NCBI RefSeq assembly: GCF_963975345.1 | Contig: NZ_CAXBGE010000005.1 | Span: forward strand, 1 to 64,000 | Reading direction: 5' to 3' | Length of the DNA stretch: 64,000 nucleotides | DNA from: Maricaulis sp963975345 | GTDB taxonomy: Bacteria > Pseudomonadota > Alphaproteobacteria > Caulobacterales > Maricaulaceae | Shown here: positions 42,831 to 50,971 of the stretch, in pieces | How the letters are laid out: the number at the start of each line of letters is the position of its first letter | Position numbering within the stretch: position 1 is the stretch's first letter | Position numbers and translations under genes: made by a program | Notes under the pieces: generated by a model | What the model saw: only the letters and a program-made list of their open reading frames with translations | The model's database searches: none | What the model was told of the DNA's origin: nothing

Positions 42831-43759
42831 TCAGATTTGGGTGGGTAGATGGTCTGGCCATGCAGTTTGAGCTCGAACAGGTCCGGCCGGGCGTAATGGC
42901 CGGCCGGATCGCAGGCCAGCTTGGCCTTGCGCACTTCGGCCAGATCCGCCTCGGCGATCAGGATGGTTTCGCCCTCGGCAGGCCCGGCAATCACTTCACC
43001 ACGCGGATCGATGATGAAGCTCTGGCCGGTATGCTCGAATGTATTCAGGGATTTGAAGCGTTCGGGCACGTGCGCGTCGAGGCGCAGCCCGGCGGCAGCG
43101 ATGACATAGGCACCCGCCTGGCTGGCGAAGGCGCGCGACAGCAGAAGCTGGCGCGACCAGACCGGATTGCTGGGCGCATTGGCCGGTTCATGGCCCGGCC
43201 AGGCGGCGACATGGATCTGTGTGCCCTGGGAAATCAGGGCAAAGCCGGGCAGCACGATATTGTGCTCCCAGCAATTGAGCCCTGACAGACGGCCATATTC
43301 ACGTGCGTAGACCTGCAGACCCTGCGCGTCGCCATCGGCCCAGATCGAGCGCTCGTGATGGGTTGGCTTGAGCTTGCGGTGGCGGCCGAGAATGGTGCCC
43401 TCGCGACTGATGAACACCAGGCTGGCATAGATGCTGCCGCGCGTTGCCGGATCGAGTTCGGCAATGCCGATCACCACATCAATGCCGGCAGCCCTGGCTG
43501 CAGCGCACAATGCGTCGGTTTCCGGGCCCGGCAGAGTGATGGCGTTCTCGAGATAAAGGGCGGCGGCTTCCCACCAGAGATCGCCGACTGGTGCTTCGAT
43601 GAAGAAGGGGTAGCCGGGCAGCCAGGTTTCGCCGAAGGCCGCAACCGTGGCACCCAGACGCCCAGCTTCGGCGATCAGGCCACAGGCCTTCTCAACCGAC
43701 GCCGCCTTGTCGAACTGGACCGGGGCAGCCTGGATGGCAGCGAGCCGGAGTGCGGTCAT
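42827..43759 (-). CDS. Nitrilase/cyanide hydratase-type carbon-nitrogen hydrolase
   Basis: The 310-aa enzyme shows the CN-hydrolase triad: Glu in ATVAAFGETWLPGYP (near 44), Lys in GRHRKLKPTHHERSIW (near 130), and Cys in LSGLNCWEHNIVLPG (near 164). The residues around Cys (G-L-N-C-W-E) match nitrilases rather than carbamoylases. It hydrolyses a nitrile to an acid. The gene overlaps the S9 peptidase stop/start by 4 bp, so the two are transcribed together. Confidence 0.92.
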   Translation of the reverse strand: MTALRLAAIQAAPVQFDKAASVEKACGLIAEAGRLGATVAAFGETWLPGYPFFIEAPVGDLWWEAAALYLENAITLPGPETDALCAAARAAGIDVVIGIAELDPATRGSIYASLVFISREGTILGRHRKLKPTHHERSIWADGDAQGLQVYAREYGRLSGLNCWEHNIVLPGFALISQGTQIHVAAWPGHEPANAPSNPVWSRQLLLSRAFASQAGAYVIAAAGLRLDAHVPERFKSLNTFEHTGQSFIIDPRGEVIAGPAEGETILIAEADLAEVRKAKLACDPAGHYARPDLFELKLHGQTIYPPKSD

Positions 43760-45804
43760 TCCACGCCTGCCTCCCTGGCGGGATCATAGGTGTCGAACCA
43801 GCGCAGGATTTCGGCCGTCTTGCCCAACAACCGGCTCGGCCTTGAATTTGCTATGCCGTGAAAGGCGTCGGGGATGATCACCAGACGTGAGGGGACACCG
43901 CGCAGGCGCAGGGCGGAGTAATATTGCTCGGCCTCGGCGCGCGGGGTGCGGACATCGGCGCCGCCGACCATCACCAGAGTCGGGGTTGAGACATTCCCAA
44001 CCCGGGAAAGCGGCGACCGGCGCCAATACTCCATCGGGTCCTCCCACGGCGCGCTGGCGAACCAGTAGCGATAGAAGAATTGCGGCAGATCGGAGTAGAG
44101 CACGAAGCTCGCCCAGTTGATGACCGGCTTGACGACGGCGGCGGCGGCAAAGCGATCCGTCGAGCCGATGATCCACGCGGTCAGTGTGCCGCCGCCGGAG
44201 CCGCCGGTGACGAACAGGCGATCAGGGTCGACGAAGCCGCGCGAGACCATCATCTCCACGCCGCCGATCAGATCGTCATAGTCTTGGCCGGGATAGGCAT
44301 GGTGGATCAGATTGGCGAATTCATAGCCATAGCTCGTTGAGCCGCGTGGATTGGCGTAGAGCACGACATAGCCGGCTGCGGCCATCAATTGCAGTTCACC
44401 GGAGAAGACCGGTCCATAGGCGGCGAAGGGGCCACCATGGATTTCGAGGATCATCGGATACTGCACCTGCGGATCGAAGCCGGGCGGATACAGCACCCAG
44501 CCCTCGATCTCGCGCCCGTCGGCCGGAGAATTCCAGTGTACGGTTTCGGCATCCGACAGCGTGCGGTCGGCGAGCAGGTCGGCATTGAGACGTGTCAGAT
44601 TGTGCAGGGATTCGCCTGCGGCGGCGGTTGCCACATCGGACGGGCGTTGCGCCGTACTGACGGTCGCTGCGATACGGCCGTCGCGTGAAACGGTAAACGT
44701 GCCGCCCGCATAGGGCCGGCTGAGGGTCTCGGGGCCGAGGCCCGTGGCGAGGCGTTCGATGTGACCGCCCAGGTCGATTGAGGCGATCACCGTTTGGCCT
44801 TGGTCTTCAAACTGGACGTAGAGCGCGTCGCCAGCGGTATTCCACTGCGGATTGGAGACCGAGCGGTCGAGCGAGGCGGAAAGGGCGTGTGGTGCACTAC
44901 CATCAGCATTGGCGACATAGAGCAGCACGTTGTCATAGCCCATGCGATGGTCGTCATAGCCGAGATAGGCAAGCAAGCTCCCATCGGGCGAGGGGCGTGG
45001 CGCGAGGTCGGGGCCTTCGCGGTCGGTCAGGGCCGTCAGGCTGGAATCGGTAAGAGCCAGCCGGTAAATTTCCGGATCGGGCGCCAACGTTTCGCTGTTC
45101 TCGCGGCGGTCGGAGGAGAACAGGATCGCATCGCCGTCAACCGACCAGACGAAATCGCTGCTGGCACCAAGCGGATCGGTGGTGAGTTGCACCGGCGTGC
45201 CACCGGTCGCATCGACGACGAATATTTGCTGACGGCCAAGTGGCAGGTCACCGACGCCGTCGAAGCGGAAGACGAGCCGGTCTTCGACCATAGCGCTGGC
45301 GGCCCATTCCATATCGGCCTCGCGCGGCGGCAGGGCAGCGGCTTGAACGCGCTGCTCGCCGACAAAGCCGGCCCAGGCCAGCCGCGTTCCGTCAGGCGAC
45401 CAGGCCAAACCGGAGACGCCGCCACGAACACGAGCAATCTCGACATCGCTGCCGGTGGTCTGCGCATGAACATAGATGCCAATATATTCGCCATCGGCCT
45501 GCAGGTAGGCGAGCGCTTGGCTGTCGGGCGACCAGCGCGGCGTACGTCCCTCATTGCCACCATTGCCGAGCGGCCGGTGGTCGCTGCCATCGCTCGCGAT
45601 CAGCCAGATATGGGATTGGGTCTGATCGGTGGCGATGTCATTGCTGCGACGGACATAGGCGATCATGCGGCCGTCCGGCGATATCTGCGGGTCTGAGGCC
45701 GCCTCAAGGGCAAAGATGTCGCGAGGCTGAAGCGGGGTCTCCGACTGGGCCAGCGCACTGCTCGAACTGGCGATGGCCAGCATTATCCAGAAAATCTTGA
45801 ACAC
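43756..45804 (-). CDS. S9 family prolyl oligopeptidase-like peptidase, exported
   Basis: The 682-aa protein has a signal peptide (MFKIFWIMLAIASSSSALA), an N-terminal beta-propeller (about 30-400: ISPDGRMIAYVRRSNDIATD, RTPRWSPDSQALAYLQADGE) and a C-terminal peptidase with VTGGSGGGTLTAWI (Ser near 540), VMVGGADVRTPRAEA (Asp) and FHGIANSRPS (His). Family S9C, acylaminoacyl-peptidase/DPP-like. The gene precedes the nitrilase with a 4-bp overlap and faces the TonB receptor, suggesting peptide or nitrogen-compound scavenging (inference). Confidence 0.93.
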   Translation of the reverse strand: MFKIFWIMLAIASSSSALAQSETPLQPRDIFALEAASDPQISPDGRMIAYVRRSNDIATDQTQSHIWLIASDGSDHRPLGNGGNEGRTPRWSPDSQALAYLQADGEYIGIYVHAQTTGSDVEIARVRGGVSGLAWSPDGTRLAWAGFVGEQRVQAAALPPREADMEWAASAMVEDRLVFRFDGVGDLPLGRQQIFVVDATGGTPVQLTTDPLGASSDFVWSVDGDAILFSSDRRENSETLAPDPEIYRLALTDSSLTALTDREGPDLAPRPSPDGSLLAYLGYDDHRMGYDNVLLYVANADGSAPHALSASLDRSVSNPQWNTAGDALYVQFEDQGQTVIASIDLGGHIERLATGLGPETLSRPYAGGTFTVSRDGRIAATVSTAQRPSDVATAAAGESLHNLTRLNADLLADRTLSDAETVHWNSPADGREIEGWVLYPPGFDPQVQYPMILEIHGGPFAAYGPVFSGELQLMAAAGYVVLYANPRGSTSYGYEFANLIHHAYPGQDYDDLIGGVEMMVSRGFVDPDRLFVTGGSGGGTLTAWIIGSTDRFAAAAVVKPVINWASFVLYSDLPQFFYRYWFASAPWEDPMEYWRRSPLSRVGNVSTPTLVMVGGADVRTPRAEAEQYYSALRLRGVPSRLVIIPDAFHGIANSRPSRLLGKTAEILRWFDTYDPAREAGVE

Positions 45805-46073
45805 AAATCACCCCCGCAACAGATATCCCACGCATCAGACCCGGTTTTTCCACGCAGGCCAAGATGTAATCCGACCCGGGCGCATGTGACCGCCAGGCCA
45901 CACTCCGGGGAAATTCGAGTTTCCGGTACGATTTCGGATCGGTATCGGCGATTGGGTCCGTTTTTTCGCTTCACCTGAAGCGCGATATCACGCAATGTTT
46001 GGGCAGGACGCGCAAAGCGGCCATTGAAAACGGCTGGCGGAAAATCGCCGGTGCTCGGGAGGGAGCTAAAGTA

Positions 46074-48593
46074 ATGTCATCGACCCAGAAAACGATCCTG
46101 TTCGCTGCAGTCTCAATTTTTGCGCTGACCAGTGCGCAGGCTATGGCGCAGGAAAGCCGCAGCGTGGACGTGATTACTGTCACCGCGCAGAAGCGCGAAC
46201 AGGGCATCCAGGATGTGCCCGTTGCGGTTACCGCTTACAATGAAGAGCTGCTGCTGAATGCTGGCGTTCACGATCTCAAGGATTTGGCGATCATTTCGCC
46301 CGGCCTCAACGTCACCTCAACTTCGAACGAATTTGTGACGACCGCACGGATTCGTGGCATTGGTACGGTTGGCGACAATCCCGGTCTGGAATCCTCTGTT
46401 GGTATCGTCATTGACGGTGTGCCACGGGCCCGCAACGGCGTTGGCTTCAACGATCTGGGTGAACTCGAGCGCATCGAAGTGCTGCGTGGACCACAGGGCA
46501 CGCTGTTCGGCGCCAACACCACGGCGGGCATCATCAATGTCGTCACCAAGCGGCCGGAATATGATTTCAGTTCCCACATCCAGCTCGACTATATCGGCGG
46601 TGAAGCCTCGGGTTGGGGTGTGTCCGGTGGCATGACCGGTGCGCTTGATGACAGCATGGCGCTGCGCCTGTATGGCGGTATCCGCGAGCGGGACGGCTAC
46701 CAGAGCGTCCAGACCTTTGGCGGCCCACGCACCGAGACCGAGGACGGCGATCAGGACTTCTACACCTTCCGCGGCCAGCTGCTGATTGATTTCACCGAAA
46801 ATGTAAACCTTCTGCTGACTGGTGACCTCACCAAGCGTGAAGAGAATTGTTGCGGTGCCCCGAGCATCGTCTCCGGCCCGACAGCGGCAGCGATCAATGC
46901 GCTCGTGCCAGGTGGCCGGCCAATGCCGGGTAGCGAGGATCCGTTCAGCCGGGTCATCCAGTCCAATCGCGGCACGGGTCAGAACATCATCGATCATGGA
47001 TATAGTGGTGAGTTGAACTGGCAGTTCGATAATTTCGACATGACGGCGATCCTGTCCGACCGGACCTATAATCTGAATTCCGGCCAGGACACCGATTTCA
47101 CGGGTGCCGATATCGTCTTCCGTGATGCTGGCAACAACGCCTTCGATTTCGGCAATACGACCTTCGAGCTACGCTTCTCGGGCTCCAGCGAGAATTTCGA
47201 CTGGATGGTCGGTTCCTACTATTCCAGCGAAGACCTGGTCCGCACAGACGCGATCCAGATGGGCTCCGACTTCTCGGCCTATCTCGGCTTGCTGGGTGGC
47301 AATCCCGGCCTGGTCAATTTGCTCGCCAACGGTCTCGGTGGCGCCTTCATTCCCGGCTATGTCCCACTCGCTCCGGGCGCCGGTGCGCCACTGGGGGGCG
47401 GCAATCCGCTCGGCGATACCTTCACCCAGGACGGCACGAGCTTTAGCCTCTTTACGCACAATACCTGGCACCTCACCGATTCGACGGATCTGACATTCGG
47501 TCTGCGTCACACGAGGACAGAGAAGACTGCGAACTTCGACTTTGCTGACAGCAATGTTCCGGCTTGTGATGTCTGGGAAGCGGTGTTTGGTGATGCACTC
47601 GATTTTTCGACTCCTCTGAGCCAGGCGATCCTGGGCGGGTTCTCACTCGGCTCGGGCGTGCCGGTCGCCAGTCTCGTGCAGTTCGGAACCTTCACCTGTC
47701 TGCCGTTCTCGCGCGACGTTTTCTCGCGAATCGACAACACGCAGTCGCTTGAGGAGAACGAATTCTCCGGCCTGCTTTCGCTGTCGCACCGCTTCAATGA
47801 CGACCTCTTGATGTATGGGACCTATTCGCACGGCTATAAGGCGGGCGGTTTCAATCTGGATCGTTTCACCCAGGCCGGTGACAGCGCTGTGAACTTCACG
47901 TCCGTGCTCGCTGACCCGACGTCCTATCCGGCGCGGTTTGATCCGGAGACCGTCGATAGCTTTGAAATCGGTATCAAGACCGAGTGGGCCAATGACACGC
48001 TGTTGGCCAACTTTTATCTGTTCAGGTCCGAATTCGACACCTATCAGCTCAATACCTTCAACGGTATCGCCTTCTTCGTGACCTCGATCGATGGCGCGTC
48101 GACCCAGGGTGCCGAGATGGAATTGTTGTGGTTGCCGGAATCGATGCCGGGCCTGACCATGCAGGGCGGTGTCACCTATGCCGATGCGACCTATAACGAA
48201 TTCGCACCGACCGGCACGCCTGATGTTGATCGCCTGTCGGGCCAGAACTTCTCGCTGGCCCCGGAGTGGTATGCCTCGGGTTCCGCGACTTATAACGGCA
48301 CCTTTGGGCAGGATATGACGTGGTTGGCTCATCTTGATGCGCGCTACCTCTCGGAACAGAATACCGGTTCCGATCTTGATCCAGAGAAAGTCCAGGGCGC
48401 CTATACCCTGTTCAACGCCCGGGTCGGCATCGGCTCCGCCGATGAATCCTGGTCGCTGGAATTGTGGGGCCGTAATCTGACGGACGAGAATTATATCCAG
48501 GTTGGTTTTGACGGACCCTTCCAGCCGGGTTCCTTTAACGCCTTCCTCGGTACGCCACGGACATGGGGCCTGACGCTCCGCGCCCGCCGTTAG
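46074..48593 (+). CDS. TonB-dependent outer-membrane receptor
   Basis: The 839-aa receptor has a signal peptide (STQKTILFAAVSIFALTSAQ), a TonB box-like ITVTAQKREQGIQDVPVAV, a plug (LERIEVLRGPQGTLFGANTT, AGIINVVTKRPEYDFS) and a 22-strand barrel ending at TWGLTLRARR. The substrate is not known; the neighbouring exported peptidase and nitrilase point to small peptides or nitrogen compounds. Start from GGGAGGGAGC 7 bp before ATG 46074. The C-terminus does not end in the usual Phe, as in several sphingomonad and Caulobacter receptors. Confidence 0.95.
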   Translation: MSSTQKTILFAAVSIFALTSAQAMAQESRSVDVITVTAQKREQGIQDVPVAVTAYNEELLLNAGVHDLKDLAIISPGLNVTSTSNEFVTTARIRGIGTVGDNPGLESSVGIVIDGVPRARNGVGFNDLGELERIEVLRGPQGTLFGANTTAGIINVVTKRPEYDFSSHIQLDYIGGEASGWGVSGGMTGALDDSMALRLYGGIRERDGYQSVQTFGGPRTETEDGDQDFYTFRGQLLIDFTENVNLLLTGDLTKREENCCGAPSIVSGPTAAAINALVPGGRPMPGSEDPFSRVIQSNRGTGQNIIDHGYSGELNWQFDNFDMTAILSDRTYNLNSGQDTDFTGADIVFRDAGNNAFDFGNTTFELRFSGSSENFDWMVGSYYSSEDLVRTDAIQMGSDFSAYLGLLGGNPGLVNLLANGLGGAFIPGYVPLAPGAGAPLGGGNPLGDTFTQDGTSFSLFTHNTWHLTDSTDLTFGLRHTRTEKTANFDFADSNVPACDVWEAVFGDALDFSTPLSQAILGGFSLGSGVPVASLVQFGTFTCLPFSRDVFSRIDNTQSLEENEFSGLLSLSHRFNDDLLMYGTYSHGYKAGGFNLDRFTQAGDSAVNFTSVLADPTSYPARFDPETVDSFEIGIKTEWANDTLLANFYLFRSEFDTYQLNTFNGIAFFVTSIDGASTQGAEMELLWLPESMPGLTMQGGVTYADATYNEFAPTGTPDVDRLSGQNFSLAPEWYASGSATYNGTFGQDMTWLAHLDARYLSEQNTGSDLDPEKVQGAYTLFNARVGIGSADESWSLELWGRNLTDENYIQVGFDGPFQPGSFNAFLGTPRTWGLTLRARR

Positions 48594-48616
48594 GCCATCT
48601 ACAGCCTTGTGCAGGA

Positions 48617-48650
48617 AGGGGCCGGGCGGCATCGCCCGGCCCTTTCTTTT
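48617..48650 (+). terminator. Terminator of the TonB receptor gene
   Basis: GGGCCGGGCG and CGCCCGGCCC form a 10-bp stem with a short loop, followed by TTTCTTTT. It lies 25 bp after the stop. Confidence 0.88.
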
Positions 48651-48783
48651 GCGAGTGTTGCGGTGCCACAGCGCGGTATGTTCAAGCCTTGCATTGTGCG
48701 CAAGCTGCACAATCTGTAATCATGGCCTGGCTTTGGGGTGCCTGCCCTGAATTGGCCGCGATACCATGATTGAAAAGGTTCAT

Positions 48784-49860
48784 ATGATTCGGTTCCCTGC
48801 CGGTTCGAACATTGATGATTTTGCCATGACCCTGCGTGCCCGAAAAATTCTGCTCATTGCCTTGGCTGGTGTCCTCTTGACCGTGGCACTTGCCATCTCG
48901 GTCGGCCCATTCTCGGTCTCAAGCCTGCAAGTGCGGCTGGAAGACAATGCGCGTGCAGCGCTCGACCGGCGCGAAATGGAGTGGGCGCACGTCCACTTTC
49001 GCGGCCAGGAAGCGACGCTCACTGGCGCGGCGCCGAATGATACGGCGCGGGAAATCGCGCTTGATGTGGTTGCCAGCTCGACCTGGTCAGGTGGACGCAT
49101 TGCTGGCGGCGTCACCCGGGTGATCGACGACACGACGGATGCCCGGACAGATCGTGGCTTTTCTTTCCGCGCCGATGTCGCGGTCAATGGCCGTGTCCTG
49201 ATCCGCGGCGACGCGACCGATGCCGCGGCCCGCGATGCCATCGCCCGGTTCGCAACGGCCAGCTTTCATAATGGCGCGGATTCCGATCTGACCCTGATCC
49301 CAGGCGGCGCGCCGGCGGCGGAATGGGAAGAAGCGGCCAAGCGATTGCTCGGCCAGCTCGCCCGGCTCGAACGCGGTGCGATCGTCCTCAACGGCGCCCA
49401 GGGTGGGCTGTATGGCGAGGCGGAAAATCCACAGATTGCCCGCTCGGTCGCCGACGCGCTTTTGACGATGCCTGCGCCTTTCCGGGCCGCCTCGATCGTG
49501 ATTCCGGCCGGGGCCCCGGCGATCGTGCATGTCCCCGATATTCAGGCCTGCGCTGCGGTCATTCGGGCCGCACAGGGCACTGATGAATTGCGTTTCGACA
49601 CGGCTGGCATTGCGGCCAGTCCGCTGACGGAAATCGCCTTGCGTCGGCTTGGTCGCACCTTGTCGTCTTGCCCGACTAATGCGCGGCTCTCTGTGACCAT
49701 CAATATTGCCGAGGGCGGCGCGGAATTGGCGCGCCAACGCGCGGCTCATGTTCGCTCGCTGCTCGCTGGCGGCTCGGCGGACGAAGCGCGTATCATTGTC
49801 GCGCTGGCCGATGACCGGCAGCAGGCAATCACATTTTCAGTTTCATCGATTGAGGGTTGA
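48784..49860 (+). CDS. Membrane-anchored BON/OmpA-like envelope protein
   Basis: The 358-aa protein has an N-terminal membrane helix (KILLIALAGVLLTVALAI), BON-like segments (about 60-110: WAHVHFRGQEATLTGAAPND, and around 120-180) and a C-terminal OmpA-like peptidoglycan-binding region (TDELRFDTAGIAASPLTEIA, LSVTINIAEGGAELARQRAA). The order membrane helix-BON-OmpA recalls ArfA/OmpATb of mycobacteria. Start chosen at ATG 48784 (AAAAGG 5 bp before); an ATG at 48766 is open. A small HhH protein gene follows 3 bp later. Confidence 0.7.
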   Translation: MIRFPAGSNIDDFAMTLRARKILLIALAGVLLTVALAISVGPFSVSSLQVRLEDNARAALDRREMEWAHVHFRGQEATLTGAAPNDTAREIALDVVASSTWSGGRIAGGVTRVIDDTTDARTDRGFSFRADVAVNGRVLIRGDATDAAARDAIARFATASFHNGADSDLTLIPGGAPAAEWEEAAKRLLGQLARLERGAIVLNGAQGGLYGEAENPQIARSVADALLTMPAPFRAASIVIPAGAPAIVHVPDIQACAAVIRAAQGTDELRFDTAGIAASPLTEIALRRLGRTLSSCPTNARLSVTINIAEGGAELARQRAAHVRSLLAGGSADEARIIVALADDRQQAITFSVSSIEG

Positions 49861-49863
49861 GGG

Positions 49864-50421
49864 ATGTTCTGGCTGGTTTGGCAGATTGGGTTTTTGATTT
49901 TGGCGGCCTTCGGGTTCGGGATTCTGACCGGATGGAAGGTCTGGAGCGGCCAGGCGCGTAGCGCCGAGACCGACAAGGCGCTCGCCGACATCATTGCCTT
50001 GCGCCGTGAGAACGACAATCTCGCGCGCCGTCTCGGCGAAGCAGAAGCGCGCGCCACTGCCGCCAACCGGGTGCCGGCTGCCGCGGTCAAGACCGGCCAT
50101 GCCGATATGCCCGAGGACAAGGTTCAACCGGTTGCTGCCAAGCCTGTTGCCAAGGCAAAGGCCAAGCCCGCTGAAGCGAAGCCGGTCGTCGCACCGAAGA
50201 GCCCGGCGCCGGTCGACGCTGTTGTCGAAGACGATTTGACCGCGATCAAGGGCTTGGGCCCCAAGGCCGCAACCAGTCTGAAACAGGCCGGCGTGACACG
50301 CATCTCGCAGATCGCGGCTTGGGGTGAGACCGAGATCGCCAGCTGGGATGACCGCATCAATGGTCGTGGACGGATAGTCCGCGATGACTGGGTCGGCCAA
50401 GCCCGCAAATTGACGGCCTGA
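49864..50421 (+). CDS. Membrane-anchored helix-hairpin-helix protein
   Basis: The 185-aa protein has an N-terminal membrane helix (FWLVWQIGFLILAAFGFGIL), a short coiled coil (IALRRENDNLARRLGEAEAR), an Ala/Pro/Lys linker (AAKPVAKAKAKPAEAKPVVA) and a C-terminal HhH domain (LTAIKGLGPKAATSLKQAGV, IASWDDRINGRGRIVRDDW). This HhH type is found fused to many alphaproteobacterial proteins and is often annotated as H3TH/L21-associated. Possible nucleic-acid contact is inference. Coupled with the BON/OmpA gene. Confidence 0.78.
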   Translation: MFWLVWQIGFLILAAFGFGILTGWKVWSGQARSAETDKALADIIALRRENDNLARRLGEAEARATAANRVPAAAVKTGHADMPEDKVQPVAAKPVAKAKAKPAEAKPVVAPKSPAPVDAVVEDDLTAIKGLGPKAATSLKQAGVTRISQIAAWGETEIASWDDRINGRGRIVRDDWVGQARKLTA

Positions 50422-50450
50422 CATCCAGCTTGATGCCTCTGGCCGGTTTG

Positions 50451-50933
50451 TCAGCGCGCGTGTGCGAGAATGCTCCGGGCGTCATAGGCATTGGCATCGT
50501 CCGACACCGTGCCGGTGCGGATCAGGATTTCCAAAGTCACCGATTTTTGCCCCGCAGATGTGTCGTAGCGCAGGCCGAGCCCGATGCCGCGGCTGGAGAA
50601 TCCGCGCGAGCCGGTGGAATAGCTCGCTGAAGTTCCGACGCTGACCGGGTTGCGGTCATTGCCCTCGCGATCCGTCCGCACCACCACGAACCAGTCAGCA
50701 CCCTGTTCCAGTGTGAATTCGGCCGCGCGCCGGAAGGCCAAGTCCTGGGCCGCTTCGACGCTGGTGTCTGAGCCGGCATCAAAGCGGATCATGAAGCGAT
50801 CCCGTTCGATTTGCCGTTCGGAGTAGCCGTATCGGCCATCATGGGCGGGCGCGTAGAGCGTCGGGGCCGAGCTGGCGCAGGCGGTGAATCCGAGCACGGG
50901 AAGCAGGACGAGCAGGGGAAGAATGCGTTTCAT
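50451..50933 (-). CDS. CC0125/CC1285-family lipoprotein
   Basis: The 160-aa protein has a lipoprotein signal (MKRILPLLVLLPVLGFTACA, lipobox FTAC) and the family pattern: APTLYAPAHDGRYGYSERQI, RFMIRFDAGSDTSVEAAQDL, AFRRAAEFTLEQGADWFVVV. Named after Caulobacter crescentus genes; function unknown. This supports an alphaproteobacterial, Caulobacterales/Maricaulales-like source. Confidence 0.85.
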   Translation of the reverse strand: MKRILPLLVLLPVLGFTACASSAPTLYAPAHDGRYGYSERQIERDRFMIRFDAGSDTSVEAAQDLAFRRAAEFTLEQGADWFVVVRTDREGNDRNPVSVGTSASYSTGSRGFSSRGIGLGLRYDTSAGQKSVTLEILIRTGTVSDDANAYDARSILAHAR

Positions 50934-50971
50934 GACAGCGGCTCCAGATACCTTGCCCCATCAAGCTACAG

